Source: Sphingobium sp. SCG-1
GTDB lineage: Bacteria > Pseudomonadota > Alphaproteobacteria > Sphingomonadales > Sphingomonadaceae
Reading direction: 5' to 3'
NCBI RefSeq assembly: GCF_002953135.1
Contig: NZ_CP026372.1
Span: 2,356,001-2,420,000 of the forward strand
Length of the DNA stretch: 64,000 bases
Every line of letters starts with the position of its first letter. Position 1 is the stretch's first letter. This document shows, piece after piece, positions 44,570-54,016 of the stretch. Position numbers and translations under genes: made by a program. Under the pieces are notes generated by a model. It searched no databases and had not been told where the DNA came from. It saw only the letters and a program-made list of their open reading frames with translations.

Positions 44570-45036
44570 TCCCGTATTTATTTGAAATGTTAGAAACTGG
44601 TCGTGAGACGTCCGGCAGGTATTTTCTCTCACGATGGATCGCCCGCCCGAAAGAGGACCGGCAGCTATAGCATCATCTCCGCTGAAGAGCCGACAGTCTA
44701 AAATCGGCCCATCTTACGCAGTTCGGGTGTGAACGGCGACGTCCCGTCGAACGTCCGCTCCTGTCAGGAGCTGCCATTTGCGTGGATTGGCGGGAATGCC
44801 AGCAATGTCCCACCTCCCGTCTACTGATGTCGACCCTTTGTCGCCGCTCAGGGCATAAGTTTAGCTATCCCGCAGCGGACGTTCTGCTTCCTCTTCGCTA
44901 AGGGTTCCCTGCGCAGGCCGAACGCAGCTTCGGCATCCGCGTGCGATGCACGGGCGTCATATCTAACGCCGGCAGTCGCCTCGCTTTGGCGACAATTCCT
45001 TCAACACCCATAAGGCGGGCAATTCGTGATCGGGAA
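44570..45036. other. gene-free stretch downstream of the orphan gene
   Basis: No protein with recognisable features is seen. It contains the second GCTCCTG palindrome (44757-44771), a GTCGCC/GGCGAC hairpin at 44975-44993, and a 15-base sequence at 44831-44845 that recurs at 48942-48956 on the far side of the receptor-dipeptidase pair. Confidence 0.5.
44757..44771. repeat. second REP-like palindrome
   Basis: GCTCCTG-T-CAGGAGC, seven perfect pairs around one T. It matches the stem of the palindrome at 43762-43781 in its outer seven bases. Confidence 0.45.
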
Positions 45037-46263
45037 TCACTTTGACAACTTGGCGGCTTCGGCTGCCGCCAAAACCCGCAGTACATTTCCCGACCATATT
45101 TTGGCGATGTCGCTTTCCGAATAGCCAGCCTTAAGCAGAGCAGCCGTTATCTTGGGCAAGGCCTGTACGTCCTCCATTCCGACCACACCACCTCCACCAT
45201 CCCAATCCAGACCGATACCGACATGGTCGGGCCCGACCACCGTCAGTGCGTGCAACATATGCGCCATGAAATCGTCGAAGGTTGGCTTGTCCGTGTCAGG
45301 ATAGAGCTTATCGATCTCCTGCCGCTTGGCCAGCAGTTGCGTCCGCAATTCCGGCGACATCTTTGCACCGTCTCGCATCTGGCCGAACAGGGCCATCATC
45401 GCCTTTTGCCGTTCCGGATCCGGCTTGATGGCGCGCAGGTAGCTGCCGTAAGCGTTCATCTGGATGACCCCGCCCTTGGCCGCAAGCGCCTTCAAATGCG
45501 CGTCATCGATATTGCGAGGATGATCGTAGACCGCCTTGCATCCCGAGTGCGTCAAAAGCACCGGCGATGTGGACAGCGCCAGCAGATCATCAAGCACCTG
45601 GTCGCTGCTATGCGAGGCGTCAGGCACGATGCCGAGACGGTTCATCTCCTTGAGCAGATCCTTGCCAAGGGGACTAAGGCCGCCATAGCGCGGCTTCTTG
45701 GACGGATCGGTCGAGCTGTCGGCGAATTGATTGTGAGCAAAATGCGCAAAGCCCGAAACGCGTACGCCCATGTCGTGGAACAGGTCGATCAGCGACACGT
45801 CCTCGCCCAGCGGATAGGCGTTCTCGATCGACATATAGACGATCCGCTTGCCTGCAGCCGCGATCGTTGCCGCATCCTTGGCCTCCAGTGCCAATGCGAA
45901 ATTCTTCGGGTCCGCTGCGACCATCTCCCTGATCGACACGCCGCGAATCACCGCAAAATCGCGCGCCTTGCGAAAACCCTCGACGGTCAATGGCCCCTGG
46001 CCGGTATAGATGGCCCAGAAGCCACCATCCAGGCCTCCCTTCTTCATCCGGGGCAAGTCGACCTGCGTGAAGTCGCTCAGGACATCATGTTCCTCCTCGA
46101 TCGACCAGCCAGGTTGATCGAGCGAGGCCGGGGTATCGAGGTGGCTGTCGAGCGTGATCATCCGCTCGTGCAGTTTCGCGGTGGGCTTCGAGATCGTCTG
46201 AGCATGCACGGACGCGATCGGGAGCAGCGCGACCAGTGCAGCTCCCCAAAGGTAATGCCGCAT
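45037..46263 (-). CDS. membrane dipeptidase family (M19), exported
   Basis: A 408-aa zinc dipeptidase of the renal-dipeptidase family. It has a signal peptide (MRHYLWGAALVALLPIASVHAQ), the first metal pair in ITLDSHLDTPAS, the bridging Glu in MSIENAYPLG, the His in DASHSSDQV and LLTHSGCKAVYDHPRNIDD, and the Asp in GIGLDWDGGGGV. It should hydrolyse dipeptides (including some with D-residues) in the periplasm. It begins two bases after the TonB-receptor stop, so the receptor and dipeptidase form an operon. Import of short peptides followed by cleavage is the likely purpose. Confidence 0.92.
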   Translation of the reverse strand: MRHYLWGAALVALLPIASVHAQTISKPTAKLHERMITLDSHLDTPASLDQPGWSIEEEHDVLSDFTQVDLPRMKKGGLDGGFWAIYTGQGPLTVEGFRKARDFAVIRGVSIREMVAADPKNFALALEAKDAATIAAAGKRIVYMSIENAYPLGEDVSLIDLFHDMGVRVSGFAHFAHNQFADSSTDPSKKPRYGGLSPLGKDLLKEMNRLGIVPDASHSSDQVLDDLLALSTSPVLLTHSGCKAVYDHPRNIDDAHLKALAAKGGVIQMNAYGSYLRAIKPDPERQKAMMALFGQMRDGAKMSPELRTQLLAKRQEIDKLYPDTDKPTFDDFMAHMLHALTVVGPDHVGIGLDWDGGGGVVGMEDVQALPKITAALLKAGYSESDIAKIWSGNVLRVLAAAEAAKLSK

Positions 46264-46265
46264 GA

Positions 46266-48647
46266 TCAGATCTCGCCGGAAATGGTGAACTGGAAGGTAC
46301 GGGGCGAAAGCGGCCGGAAAAGGCCGTCGCCTGTAACCGATGTCGAGATGAAGGATAACACATCCTTGTCGAAGATATTGTCGACGTTGATTCGGGCTTT
46401 GATCCCCTTGACCGGTCCAAAGGTTATGCCGTCACCGATATCCACGTAACCGCTGAAGACCGTATAGGCTGGCACACTAGAGCCCGGTGCGTTGGTAAAG
46501 GTCGACCAGCGGCGCGACGTATATTTGCCAGAGATGTTGCCGACCAGCCAGCTTGCCGGTTCGATAGTGACGCCACCGCTGACGATCCACTTGGCACTGT
46601 CGGGGATATATTTGTCGGCGATCATGATCGGCGTCGCCGCCGGGATATCGTCCTTGAACTTGGCATTGTTGTAAGTGACGTTGAGGTTGCCATAGGCCAG
46701 GCCATTCAGGAAAGACGGCTTGTAGGTGCCGCTGAATTCAACCCCATAGGACTCCACCCGGCCGACATTCTGGAAAAAGGTTTCCGTCGCCGCGCCAGCG
46801 CCCGGCAGGAAGGTCGTGATCGACTGGATGCGATTGTCGAACTTCGTGTAATAGGCCGCCAGCGATGCATAGACTTCGCCCTGGTTGGTGCGAATGCCCA
46901 GTTCCATATTCTTGGACCGCTCCGGCGAAGGCTGGGGCACGACAGCGGCCGTGCCGGGCCGCGTAACCGAATAGATGTCATCCATGCCCCTGGGCAACGC
47001 CATGTTTTCAGCGTAGGAGGCAAAGATCTGGGAGCGTCCGTCGATCTTGTAGAGCAGGCCCGCCATCGGCAGGAACATGTCCTTGTACTGCGCCGAGTTG
47101 CGCTGCGGCCCCCATCCGGGAACGCCGACGCCCCCCACGAGGCGGTAATAATCGTCGAAATCGCGATAGCCGTTGTGGACATAATCGAGGGCCAGGCCCT
47201 TGAAACCGAAATCGAGCACGAGCCTGTCATCGGCGAGCGACAACGTGTCTTTCAGGAAGACCTGAGTCGTATCGCGCTTGGAGCGATAGTCGCGGCGCAG
47301 ATATACCAGTTCGGCGAGGTTGGGTGCGCTGTCGGGGCGGCCATCGGTCGTGTTGTAGCGAGCCTGGGTACGGTGATATTTATCGACCTCTCCCCATATG
47401 CCCGCCTCGACGGTGTTCGCGCCCATCTCCCAATGCAGTTTGGAAACGATACCGTAGCGATCACCGCCTACGCCCGAGCGGCCGAATTGCACGCCTTTTG
47501 GTGCGAAAACGGCAAGCCCGGCCTGCCTTTGCGGAGTGTAGCGGCCCAGCGAGTTGGCATAGCCGTCAGGCGACACGCCATAGCCATTCTTGTCCTCATA
47601 ATAGGCCGTCGTGTCCCACCATACGCCCTCGGCGATGCCGGCGTGGACGGTGCCGCCATACAGCTTGTCCTTACGGACGTTGATGGCCAAATTGTAGTTC
47701 TGCACGTAATTGGCATTGGAATAATAGACACCGGGCGCCGTCGCCAGTGGCGAAAAGCCGGGCGCAGTGTTAAGCGGCACGGTGCTGAGATAGGCATAAT
47801 CGCGGCCGCAATTCCCCTCCAGATCCCGGCTCACGCAATTATACTGGCCGCGCGTGATCGTGGGAGAATCGTAGTCGAAAAAGTCGTTCGAGACGAACTT
47901 GAGGCGCGCCCAGCTGTCGCCCCCCAGGTCGGCGTGGATCTGGCCTTCCCAATGTTCACGATCGACAGAACCTGGACCACGCCACAGGTCGCTGTTGAGC
48001 TTGGTTCGACTGACATAAGCTTTGAACGGGCCAACCTTGCCGGTGCTGAAACGAATGAAGGTTCGCTTGAGATCCTGGTCGCCAAAGCTCTGCGAGACGA
48101 AGAGGCCAAGATCGTCCTGGGGCGCGATGGAATTGTACTGGATGACGGGGCCGAGCGTAGAATAGCTCGGGAGGCCAACATCGCCCGCGCCAATCGACGC
48201 AACCACCGCGCCCAAATTTTCATTATCGACATAGCGGAATACCGGGCTTCCGCCGAAGGCATCGCTGCGGCCAGTAGGGATACCATCGACCAAGAAACCG
48301 ATCTGGTCCAGATTGAAGGCGCGTGTCTGGACGCTGTTGCCGAACTCGTAGAGACCAAGAGCGCCGTCTGTCTGCACATTAAAGCCGGGAAGCTGTTCGA
48401 GCATCTTAAGGCCCGAGATGCCCGAAGGCGCAGACAACAGTGCCTCCCGCGTGATCGCGACGGTGTTGGTGATCTTGTCTTCGCCGATTGCTTCGGCAGA
48501 TTGTGAGATACGGCGGCCGGTGACAGTTATCTCCTCGTCATTACCTACTTCCGGTTCCTGTGCATGAGCAATGCCAAGCGTTCCGGCGGCGCACGCGAGC
48601 AGTAAGGCTGTGCGTGAAGAAAAGCGAATGAACGAACTGGCTGACAT
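46266..48647 (-). CDS. TonB-dependent outer-membrane receptor (peptide-type partner inferred)
   Basis: A 793-aa outer-membrane transporter. It has a signal peptide (ending GIAHAQ), a short segment EITVTGRRISQSAEAIGEDKI as a TonB-box-like region, a plug domain (residues about 60-190) containing NSVQTRAFNLDQIGFLVDGIPTGRSDAF, a 22-strand barrel, and a terminal aromatic-ended strand RTFQFTISGEI. The start at 48647 has AGGGAG about 7 nt upstream; an ATG 13 codons earlier lacks it. The co-transcribed dipeptidase suggests peptide or peptide-like substrates. Confidence 0.92.
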   Translation of the reverse strand: MSASSFIRFSSRTALLLACAAGTLGIAHAQEPEVGNDEEITVTGRRISQSAEAIGEDKITNTVAITREALLSAPSGISGLKMLEQLPGFNVQTDGALGLYEFGNSVQTRAFNLDQIGFLVDGIPTGRSDAFGGSPVFRYVDNENLGAVVASIGAGDVGLPSYSTLGPVIQYNSIAPQDDLGLFVSQSFGDQDLKRTFIRFSTGKVGPFKAYVSRTKLNSDLWRGPGSVDREHWEGQIHADLGGDSWARLKFVSNDFFDYDSPTITRGQYNCVSRDLEGNCGRDYAYLSTVPLNTAPGFSPLATAPGVYYSNANYVQNYNLAINVRKDKLYGGTVHAGIAEGVWWDTTAYYEDKNGYGVSPDGYANSLGRYTPQRQAGLAVFAPKGVQFGRSGVGGDRYGIVSKLHWEMGANTVEAGIWGEVDKYHRTQARYNTTDGRPDSAPNLAELVYLRRDYRSKRDTTQVFLKDTLSLADDRLVLDFGFKGLALDYVHNGYRDFDDYYRLVGGVGVPGWGPQRNSAQYKDMFLPMAGLLYKIDGRSQIFASYAENMALPRGMDDIYSVTRPGTAAVVPQPSPERSKNMELGIRTNQGEVYASLAAYYTKFDNRIQSITTFLPGAGAATETFFQNVGRVESYGVEFSGTYKPSFLNGLAYGNLNVTYNNAKFKDDIPAATPIMIADKYIPDSAKWIVSGGVTIEPASWLVGNISGKYTSRRWSTFTNAPGSSVPAYTVFSGYVDIGDGITFGPVKGIKARINVDNIFDKDVLSFISTSVTGDGLFRPLSPRTFQFTISGEI

Positions 48648-49273
48648 TAATGGCTCCCTGTTTCTCAACGAGCCGATCAGGGGCATCTAATGGTGCCGCA
48701 CCTCTCCCTTTGATGATCAAGTCAGGCCCCTTGCTGTGCGCCCTCATTCAATGCGTCTTCTTGTGAAACGAAAAGAACTTGAGACCCCGCTATAGACCAA
48801 TGAGATTTTTCTCGGCTTGTGGGCCAATGATGGAAGTACAATGCGCTGCCGGGAAGAACGGCTGAGGCTCGCGGCGGGCAAGAAGAGGACAAAGCAGGCA
48901 CGCATCTAATTAAAGCTCAACTTCCCTCCATCGGTCAAAGACGACCCTTTGTCGCCATTCGGCCGCCAATTTTACGTACCTAGATGCGGTCTGTCCGCTA
49001 ACCGGCAGGTCGCAACCCAAACCAAGTCGTTCGCCAAGGGCACAGCAAATGTCCGTTTCTGATAGCAGCCGCAATTCTGCTGGGAACGACAATCCGTACG
49101 GTTCAAAATTGGCCAGTGGAGTGGCCAGACCTCAGGATTTCGCCGCCGGTCGGCTCCCAGGCTCAGGAAGGCTGAAGGAACCTGTCGGAACCCCGAAGCG
49201 TGGCGGGATCTTACAATGTTGAGCGCATCTCACCACTGTTGCTGTTGCGGCCGCGCATCGGCACAATGGCGAC
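48648..49273. other. gene-free stretch between receptor and LysR genes
   Basis: No coding sequence with family signals is seen on either strand. It contains the second copy of the 15-base sequence (48942-48956). The LysR gene begins at its right edge, so that regulator's own promoter and any divergent control of the receptor should lie here. Confidence 0.5.
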
Positions 49274-50176
49274 GTGCAGCTAAACCGGACCGATCTCGCT
49301 GACTTCAGCTATTTTCTTGCGATTGCGCGGCATCGCAGCTTTCGCCGTGCGGGGCTTGAAGTCGGTGTCAGTGCGTCGGCGCTAAGTCATTCGCTGAAAG
49401 GTCTCGAAGCGCGCCTCGGCGTGCGCCTGCTCAATCGCACCAGCCGCAGCGTCACGCTGACCGCAGCGGGCGAGGAACTGCGCGCTGCGATCTCCGCACA
49501 TTTCGATGCAATTGGCACCGCCGTTGACGTGCTGAACCGCTACCGCGACGACCCGGCCGGTCGCATCCGACTGAATGTGCTGGAACACGCGGCGACAATG
49601 TTGCTTGCACCGGCACTGCCGAGCTTCATTCAGCGCTATCCCCATATCGAGGTCGACGTGGTCGTCAGCAATGACATGGTGGATGTAGTCGAGGCAGGTG
49701 CGGACGCCGGCATTCGCTATGGCGGAACCGTACCCGAGGACATGGTGGCGCAGCGGCTGTTTCCCGACATGCGTTGGGTCGCGACGGGTGCGCCGGCCTA
49801 TTTCGAGCGGCACGGCACACCGCTTCATCCGAACGATCTGATGTCGCACAACTGTCTTCGCTTTCGTCTGGGGGATGACAGCCGCTATGCCTGGGAGTTC
49901 GATCGCAATGACGAGAGCGTTGCCGTCGACGTGCCCGGCGCGATCACCATCGACAACAGCGCCTTGGCGCTAGAGCTCGCTCGACGCGCCGCTGCCATTG
50001 CCTATCTGCCGGAGCCGCTGGCGTTGCCCGACGTAGCGCGCGGCGACCTGCGGATCGTGCTTGAGGATTGGGCTTCACCTGGTCCGGGCTTCCATATCTA
50101 TTATCCCGGGCGGCGACAATTACCGACCGCGCTCCGTCTGCTCATCGATCACATCCGCGGAGATGATTGGCGCTGA
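49274..50176 (+). CDS. LysR-family transcriptional regulator
   Basis: A 300-aa regulator with the N-terminal winged helix (DLADFSYFLAIARHRSFRRAGLEVGVSASALSHSLKGLEARLGVRLLNRTSRSVTLTAAGE) and a C-terminal periplasmic-binding-like effector domain. It starts at a GTG. It is encoded on the same strand as, and about 120 bp before, an MFS transporter, and heads a run of detoxification-type genes. It is the best candidate for controlling that run. The close fit to the family is certain; the effector is unknown. Confidence 0.92.
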   Translation: MQLNRTDLADFSYFLAIARHRSFRRAGLEVGVSASALSHSLKGLEARLGVRLLNRTSRSVTLTAAGEELRAAISAHFDAIGTAVDVLNRYRDDPAGRIRLNVLEHAATMLLAPALPSFIQRYPHIEVDVVVSNDMVDVVEAGADAGIRYGGTVPEDMVAQRLFPDMRWVATGAPAYFERHGTPLHPNDLMSHNCLRFRLGDDSRYAWEFDRNDESVAVDVPGAITIDNSALALELARRAAAIAYLPEPLALPDVARGDLRIVLEDWASPGPGFHIYYPGRRQLPTALRLLIDHIRGDDWR

Positions 50177-50295
50177 TCGTTGAGCAGCGCTCACTGGTTC
50201 ATCAACGCAGCACCGTCTAATCCGTCGCGTCGGCACTCACCATAATATGCCTGTCCCGGAACGTCCCGGGGCGATTGGATGAAAGTGAGACCGTA

Positions 50296-51504
50296 ATGGC
50301 AACCAGCGCCGACCTCGAACTTGCAGCGATGCAGTCGCCGACGCGAGCGGGCAGCGGTGGCTGGGGCGCTGTGGTTGCCCTGACGCTGTGCGTGGCAACG
50401 CTGATCGCGTCCGAATTCATGCCAGTGAGCATCCTCACCCCGATCGCCATCGACCTGCGCCTGACCGAAGGTGCGGCCGGTCAGGCCATTTCCGTGTCCG
50501 GCCTGTTCGCGGTTCTCGCGAGCCTGACGATCACGTCGCTGACCCGTGGACTTGATCGCCGCAAACTTCTCCTTGGTCTCGCCGTGCTGATGCTCGTGTC
50601 GGGCGCGATGGTCGCGTTCGCGCCGAACTACGCGGTGTTGATGGCGGGTCGAGCGCTGCTCGGCATCGTCATCGGCGGGTTCTGGTCGATGTCGGCGGCA
50701 ACCGTCATGCGCTTGCTACCCGAGGACCAGGTGCCTCGGGGCCTTGCAATGCTGAACGGCGGCAATGCGCTGGCGACCACGATCGCAGCCCCGCTCGGCA
50801 GTTTCCTGGGGCAGTATATCGGCTGGCGCGGCGCCTTCTTCATCGTCGTTCCGCTAGCCGCTACCTCCTTTGTCTGGCTGTGGCGCGCGCTGCCGCAGAT
50901 GTCCTCGCCGCGCGATGCGCGTGCCGCCAACGCGCTCGCCGTGCTGAAGCGGCCCGAGGCGCGCATCGGCATGGCCGCGGTCGCGCTGCTGTTCATGGGG
51001 CAATTCACGCTCTTCACCTATCTGAGGCCGTTTCTTGAGGGCGTGACGCAGTTGAGCGTCTCGCTGCTCTCGCTTGTGCTGCTGGGCATGGGCGGCGCGG
51101 GCCTCATCGGCACCTGGCTGATCGGGCGCGCCGTGACGCGGAGCCTGTCCGCCACCTTGATTGTCGCGCCCTTGGGCATGGCGGCGATTGCCATTGGTCT
51201 GATCGCGTTTGGCACGATGCCGCTGCCCACCGCCGCTCTGCTCGCCGGCTGGGGTCTAATCGGCACGGCGCTTCCAGTCGCATGGTGGACGTGGCTCAGC
51301 CGCACGCTGCCCGACGATGCAGAAGCGGGCGGCGGACTGATGGTCGCGGTCATCCAGCTGGCGATCACGCTGGGCGCGGCGGGCGGCGGCCTGCTCTTCG
51401 ACGCCGCCGGGCACCGCGCGACCTTCCTTGCCAGCGCGGTCCTGCTCGCCGGTTCAGCCCTGCTCGGCATGCTCGGCAACCGCAAACCCTCAATTCAGGA
51501 ATAG
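50296..51504 (+). CDS. MFS transporter (DHA1-type efflux)
   Basis: A 402-aa major-facilitator protein with 12 predicted membrane helices, including the loop 2-3 signature RGLDRRKLLLG and RALLGIVIGGFWSMSAATVMRLLPEDQVPRGLAMLNGGNALATTIAAPLGSFLGQYIGWR, the pattern of AraJ/YdhP-like drug or sugar exporters. The ATG at 50296 was chosen over a TTG seven codons upstream because the natural hydrophilic leader begins there. It follows the LysR gene and is 13 bp before the frameshifted hydrolase, so it is probably in one transcript with it. Confidence 0.88.
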   Translation: MATSADLELAAMQSPTRAGSGGWGAVVALTLCVATLIASEFMPVSILTPIAIDLRLTEGAAGQAISVSGLFAVLASLTITSLTRGLDRRKLLLGLAVLMLVSGAMVAFAPNYAVLMAGRALLGIVIGGFWSMSAATVMRLLPEDQVPRGLAMLNGGNALATTIAAPLGSFLGQYIGWRGAFFIVVPLAATSFVWLWRALPQMSSPRDARAANALAVLKRPEARIGMAAVALLFMGQFTLFTYLRPFLEGVTQLSVSLLSLVLLGMGGAGLIGTWLIGRAVTRSLSATLIVAPLGMAAIAIGLIAFGTMPLPTAALLAGWGLIGTALPVAWWTWLSRTLPDDAEAGGGLMVAVIQLAITLGAAGGGLLFDAAGHRATFLASAVLLAGSALLGMLGNRKPSIQE

Positions 51505-51517
51505 TCGGAGAACTTAG

Positions 51518-52598
51518 ATGAATATCGAATCGCAAAGCACCAGCCATGCTCAGGTGAGCCGGCGGGGCATCCTGCAACTCAGCGGCGCAGCCGTCGCCGC
51601 AAGCAGCCTGATGGCGCTGCCCTCCACAAGCTCCGCCGCCGCCCATGGCAGTACCGATTGGGACAAGGTGTTCCCCAAGGGCAGCCGTGTCGATCACCGC
51701 AAGGTGAGCTTCAAGAACCGCTACGGCATCACACTGTCCGGCGATCTCTATCTGCCCAAGGACCGCGGAGCCGCTCGGCTGCCCGCGTTGGCGATCAGCG
51801 GTCCGTTCGGTGCTGTGAAGGAGCAGTCGTCGGGGGCTCTATGCACAGACGATGGCAGAGCGCGGCTTCGCGGCGATCGCGTTCGATCCATCCTATACCG
51901 GCGAAAGCGGCGGCGAGCCGCGCAACGTCGCCTCGCCCGACATCAACACCGAGGATTTCAGTGCGGCGGTCGACTATCTTGGCCTGCAAGCCTTCGTCGA
52001 CCGCGAGCGCATCGGCGTGACCGGCATCTGTGGCTGGGGCGGGATGGCGTTGAACGCGGTCGCCGTGGATAAGCGGGTCAAGGCGGTCGTGGCTGTCACA
52101 ATGTACGACATGACCCGCGTGATGGCGAAGGGTTATAACGACAGTGTCACGCTTGAGCAGCGTACGCAGATGCTGGAGCAACTGAGCCGGCAGCGCTGGG
52201 AGGACGCCGAGCGGGGAACGCCTGCATACGGCCCGCCGATGAACGAGCTGAAGGGCGGCGAGGCGCAGTTCCTGGTCGACTATCACGACTATTACAAGAC
52301 GCCGCGCGGCTTCCATCCCAGGTCGGTGAATTCGAACGCGTCGTGGACGGTCACCAACCCGCTGTCGTTCATGAACATGCCGTTTCTGAGCTACATAAAG
52401 GAGATCGCGCCGCGACCGATGCTGCTGATCCACGGGGAGAAGGCGCATTCGCGCTACTTCAGCGAAACCGCCTTCGCTGCCGCCGCCGAGCCGAAGGAAC
52501 TCCTGATCATAACCGGCGCCAACCACGTCGATTTGTACGATCGCAAGGACAAGGTCCCGTTCGACCGGATCGCCGAGTTCTTCGGCCGGAGCCTGTAA
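51518..52598 (+). pseudogene. Tat-exported alpha/beta hydrolase, one-base frameshift
   Basis: Removing one G restores a 359-aa protein. The N-terminus has a twin-arginine signal (VSRRGILQLSGAAVAASSL). The mature part reads RVDHRKVSFKNRYGITLSGDLYLPKD, then (new frame) MAERGFAAIAFDPSYTGESGGEPRN, a GICGWGGMALNAVAVD elbow, PRPMLLIHGEKAHSRY and GANHVDLYDR. The elbow lacks the usual GxSxG serine. The break is in a five-G run at 51832-51836, where four Gs keep the frame. As written the first frame ends at 52072. A base-call error is as likely as real decay. It is co-oriented with the cupin and reductase genes. Confidence 0.82.
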
Positions 52599-52601
52599 CT
52601 C

Positions 52602-53126
52602 ATGTGCATGAAATATATTCTCGGCGCGGCGACACTCATAAGCGTTTCATCGCCAAGTGCAGCGGACGCGCAGGCGCGGCCAAACTCGTCCCAACTAGGA
52701 GCACCTCGCATGGAAATTAGTCGCAAGGCGGACATGAAGACTGTCGAAGGGCCGGCGGAATATTTTACCGGCAAGGCGACGATCACTGGCCAGTTCCAGC
52801 GGCCGGACCCCTCGCGGGTCAGCGGCGCCATCGTCAGGTTCGAACCCAGCGCCCGCACGGCATGGCATACGCATCCGGCGGGCCAGACATTAATCGTCAC
52901 CGAGGGCGTCGGCTGGACCCAGATCGAGGGCGGACCGAAGTTGGAATTCAATGCCGGCGACATCCTTTGGTGTCCGGCTGAGCATAAGCATTGGCACGGA
53001 GCCACGCCGCACGAACCTATGACCCACATCGCTATCCAGGAATCGGTGAATGGCACGCCCGTTACCTGGATGGAGAAAGTGACCGACGAGCAATATCTCG
53101 CGCCGCTCAGCGAGCCGAAGGAGTGA
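52602..53126 (+). CDS. cupin protein, hydroxynitrile-lyase type, with signal peptide
   Basis: A 174-aa protein with an N-terminal signal (about residues 1-24) and a single cupin barrel. The metal motif is TAWHTHPAGQTLIVTEGVGW, with a second ligand region in PAEHKHWHGATPHEPMTHIAIQES. The overall layout, from GPAEYFTGKATITGQFQRPDPSRVSGA to VTWMEKVTDEQY, is like the Mn-dependent cupin hydroxynitrile lyases described from acidobacteria. The natural substrate of those enzymes is mostly unknown. It lies 3 bp after the hydrolase and 5 bp before the reductase. Confidence 0.85.
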   Translation: MCMKYILGAATLISVSSPSAADAQARPNSSQLGAPRMEISRKADMKTVEGPAEYFTGKATITGQFQRPDPSRVSGAIVRFEPSARTAWHTHPAGQTLIVTEGVGWTQIEGGPKLEFNAGDILWCPAEHKHWHGATPHEPMTHIAIQESVNGTPVTWMEKVTDEQYLAPLSEPKE

Positions 53127-53131
53127 AACTC

Positions 53132-54016
53132 ATGATCCTCGAAGAAACATTCACGCTCGCCAATGGCGTTGCCATTCCCAGGCTCGGCCTCGGCACCTGG
53201 CGGATCGACGATGATGCGGTGGGGCAGGTCGTGCGTGAGGCCATCGGCATCGGCTACCGCCACATCGACACCGCTCAAGCCTACGGCAACGAGCGTGGCG
53301 TTGGCGAGGCCGTACGCGCCAGCGGCATCGAACGCGACGCGCTGTTCGTGACCACCAAGCTTGCCGCCGAGTGCAAGAGCTTTGCCGAGGCGCGTGAGCG
53401 GATCGACGGGTCGTTGAAGGCACTGGGTCTCGATTATATCAACCTAATGCTGATCCACAGCCCGCAACCTTGGGCCGAGTTCCGCGAAGGCGAACACTTC
53501 TTCGAGGGCAATCTCGAGGCGTGGCGCGCGCTCGAGGAGGCCTATCGGGCTGGCAAGCTTCGTGCGATCGGCGTCTCCAACTTCGAGGCGCCCGATCTCG
53601 ACAATCTGTTCGATCACGGCAGCGTAGCGCCGATGGTCAACCAGATCCTAGCCCATGTCGGCGACACGCCGGTTGATCTCATCGACTACAGCCGCAGCAA
53701 GGGGCTGCTGGTCGAGGCCTACTCGCCGGTCGCGCATGGCGCGGCGCTCAAGAACGGGAAGCTGGTCGCGCTGGCGGATAAATATGGCGTCGGCGTCGCG
53801 CAGCTCTGCATCCGATACTGCCTGCAACTCGAGCTGCTGCCGCTGCCGAAGTCTTCAAGCGCCGAGCATATCCGTGACAATGCCGCCGTTGACTTCATCA
53901 TCTCCGATGAGGACATGACGGCGCTACGCGATGTCGGCGATCGCATCGACTATGGGGAAGCAACCGCCTTTCCCGTGTTCGGCAAGAAGCGCCAAGCCGC
54001 CGGATCGGCCGAATGA
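53132..54016 (+). CDS. aldo/keto reductase
   Basis: A 294-aa NADPH-dependent reductase on the AKR TIM barrel. The catalytic tetrad is visible: Asp and Tyr in HIDTAQAYGNERGVG, Lys in TTKLAAEC and His in LMLIHSPQPW. Cofactor-binding residues lie in LPLPKSSSAEHIRDN. The ATG at 53132 has AAGGAG eight nt upstream. It overlaps the next gene by four bases. Reduction of a carbonyl produced by its neighbours is plausible but inferred. Confidence 0.93.
   Translation: MILEETFTLANGVAIPRLGLGTWRIDDDAVGQVVREAIGIGYRHIDTAQAYGNERGVGEAVRASGIERDALFVTTKLAAECKSFAEARERIDGSLKALGLDYINLMLIHSPQPWAEFREGEHFFEGNLEAWRALEEAYRAGKLRAIGVSNFEAPDLDNLFDHGSVAPMVNQILAHVGDTPVDLIDYSRSKGLLVEAYSPVAHGAALKNGKLVALADKYGVGVAQLCIRYCLQLELLPLPKSSSAEHIRDNAAVDFIISDEDMTALRDVGDRIDYGEATAFPVFGKKRQAAGSAE

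Noticed and set aside
47175..48506. Open frame antisense to the first TonB receptor
   Set aside because: The receptor has signal, plug and barrel features; the antisense product has none.
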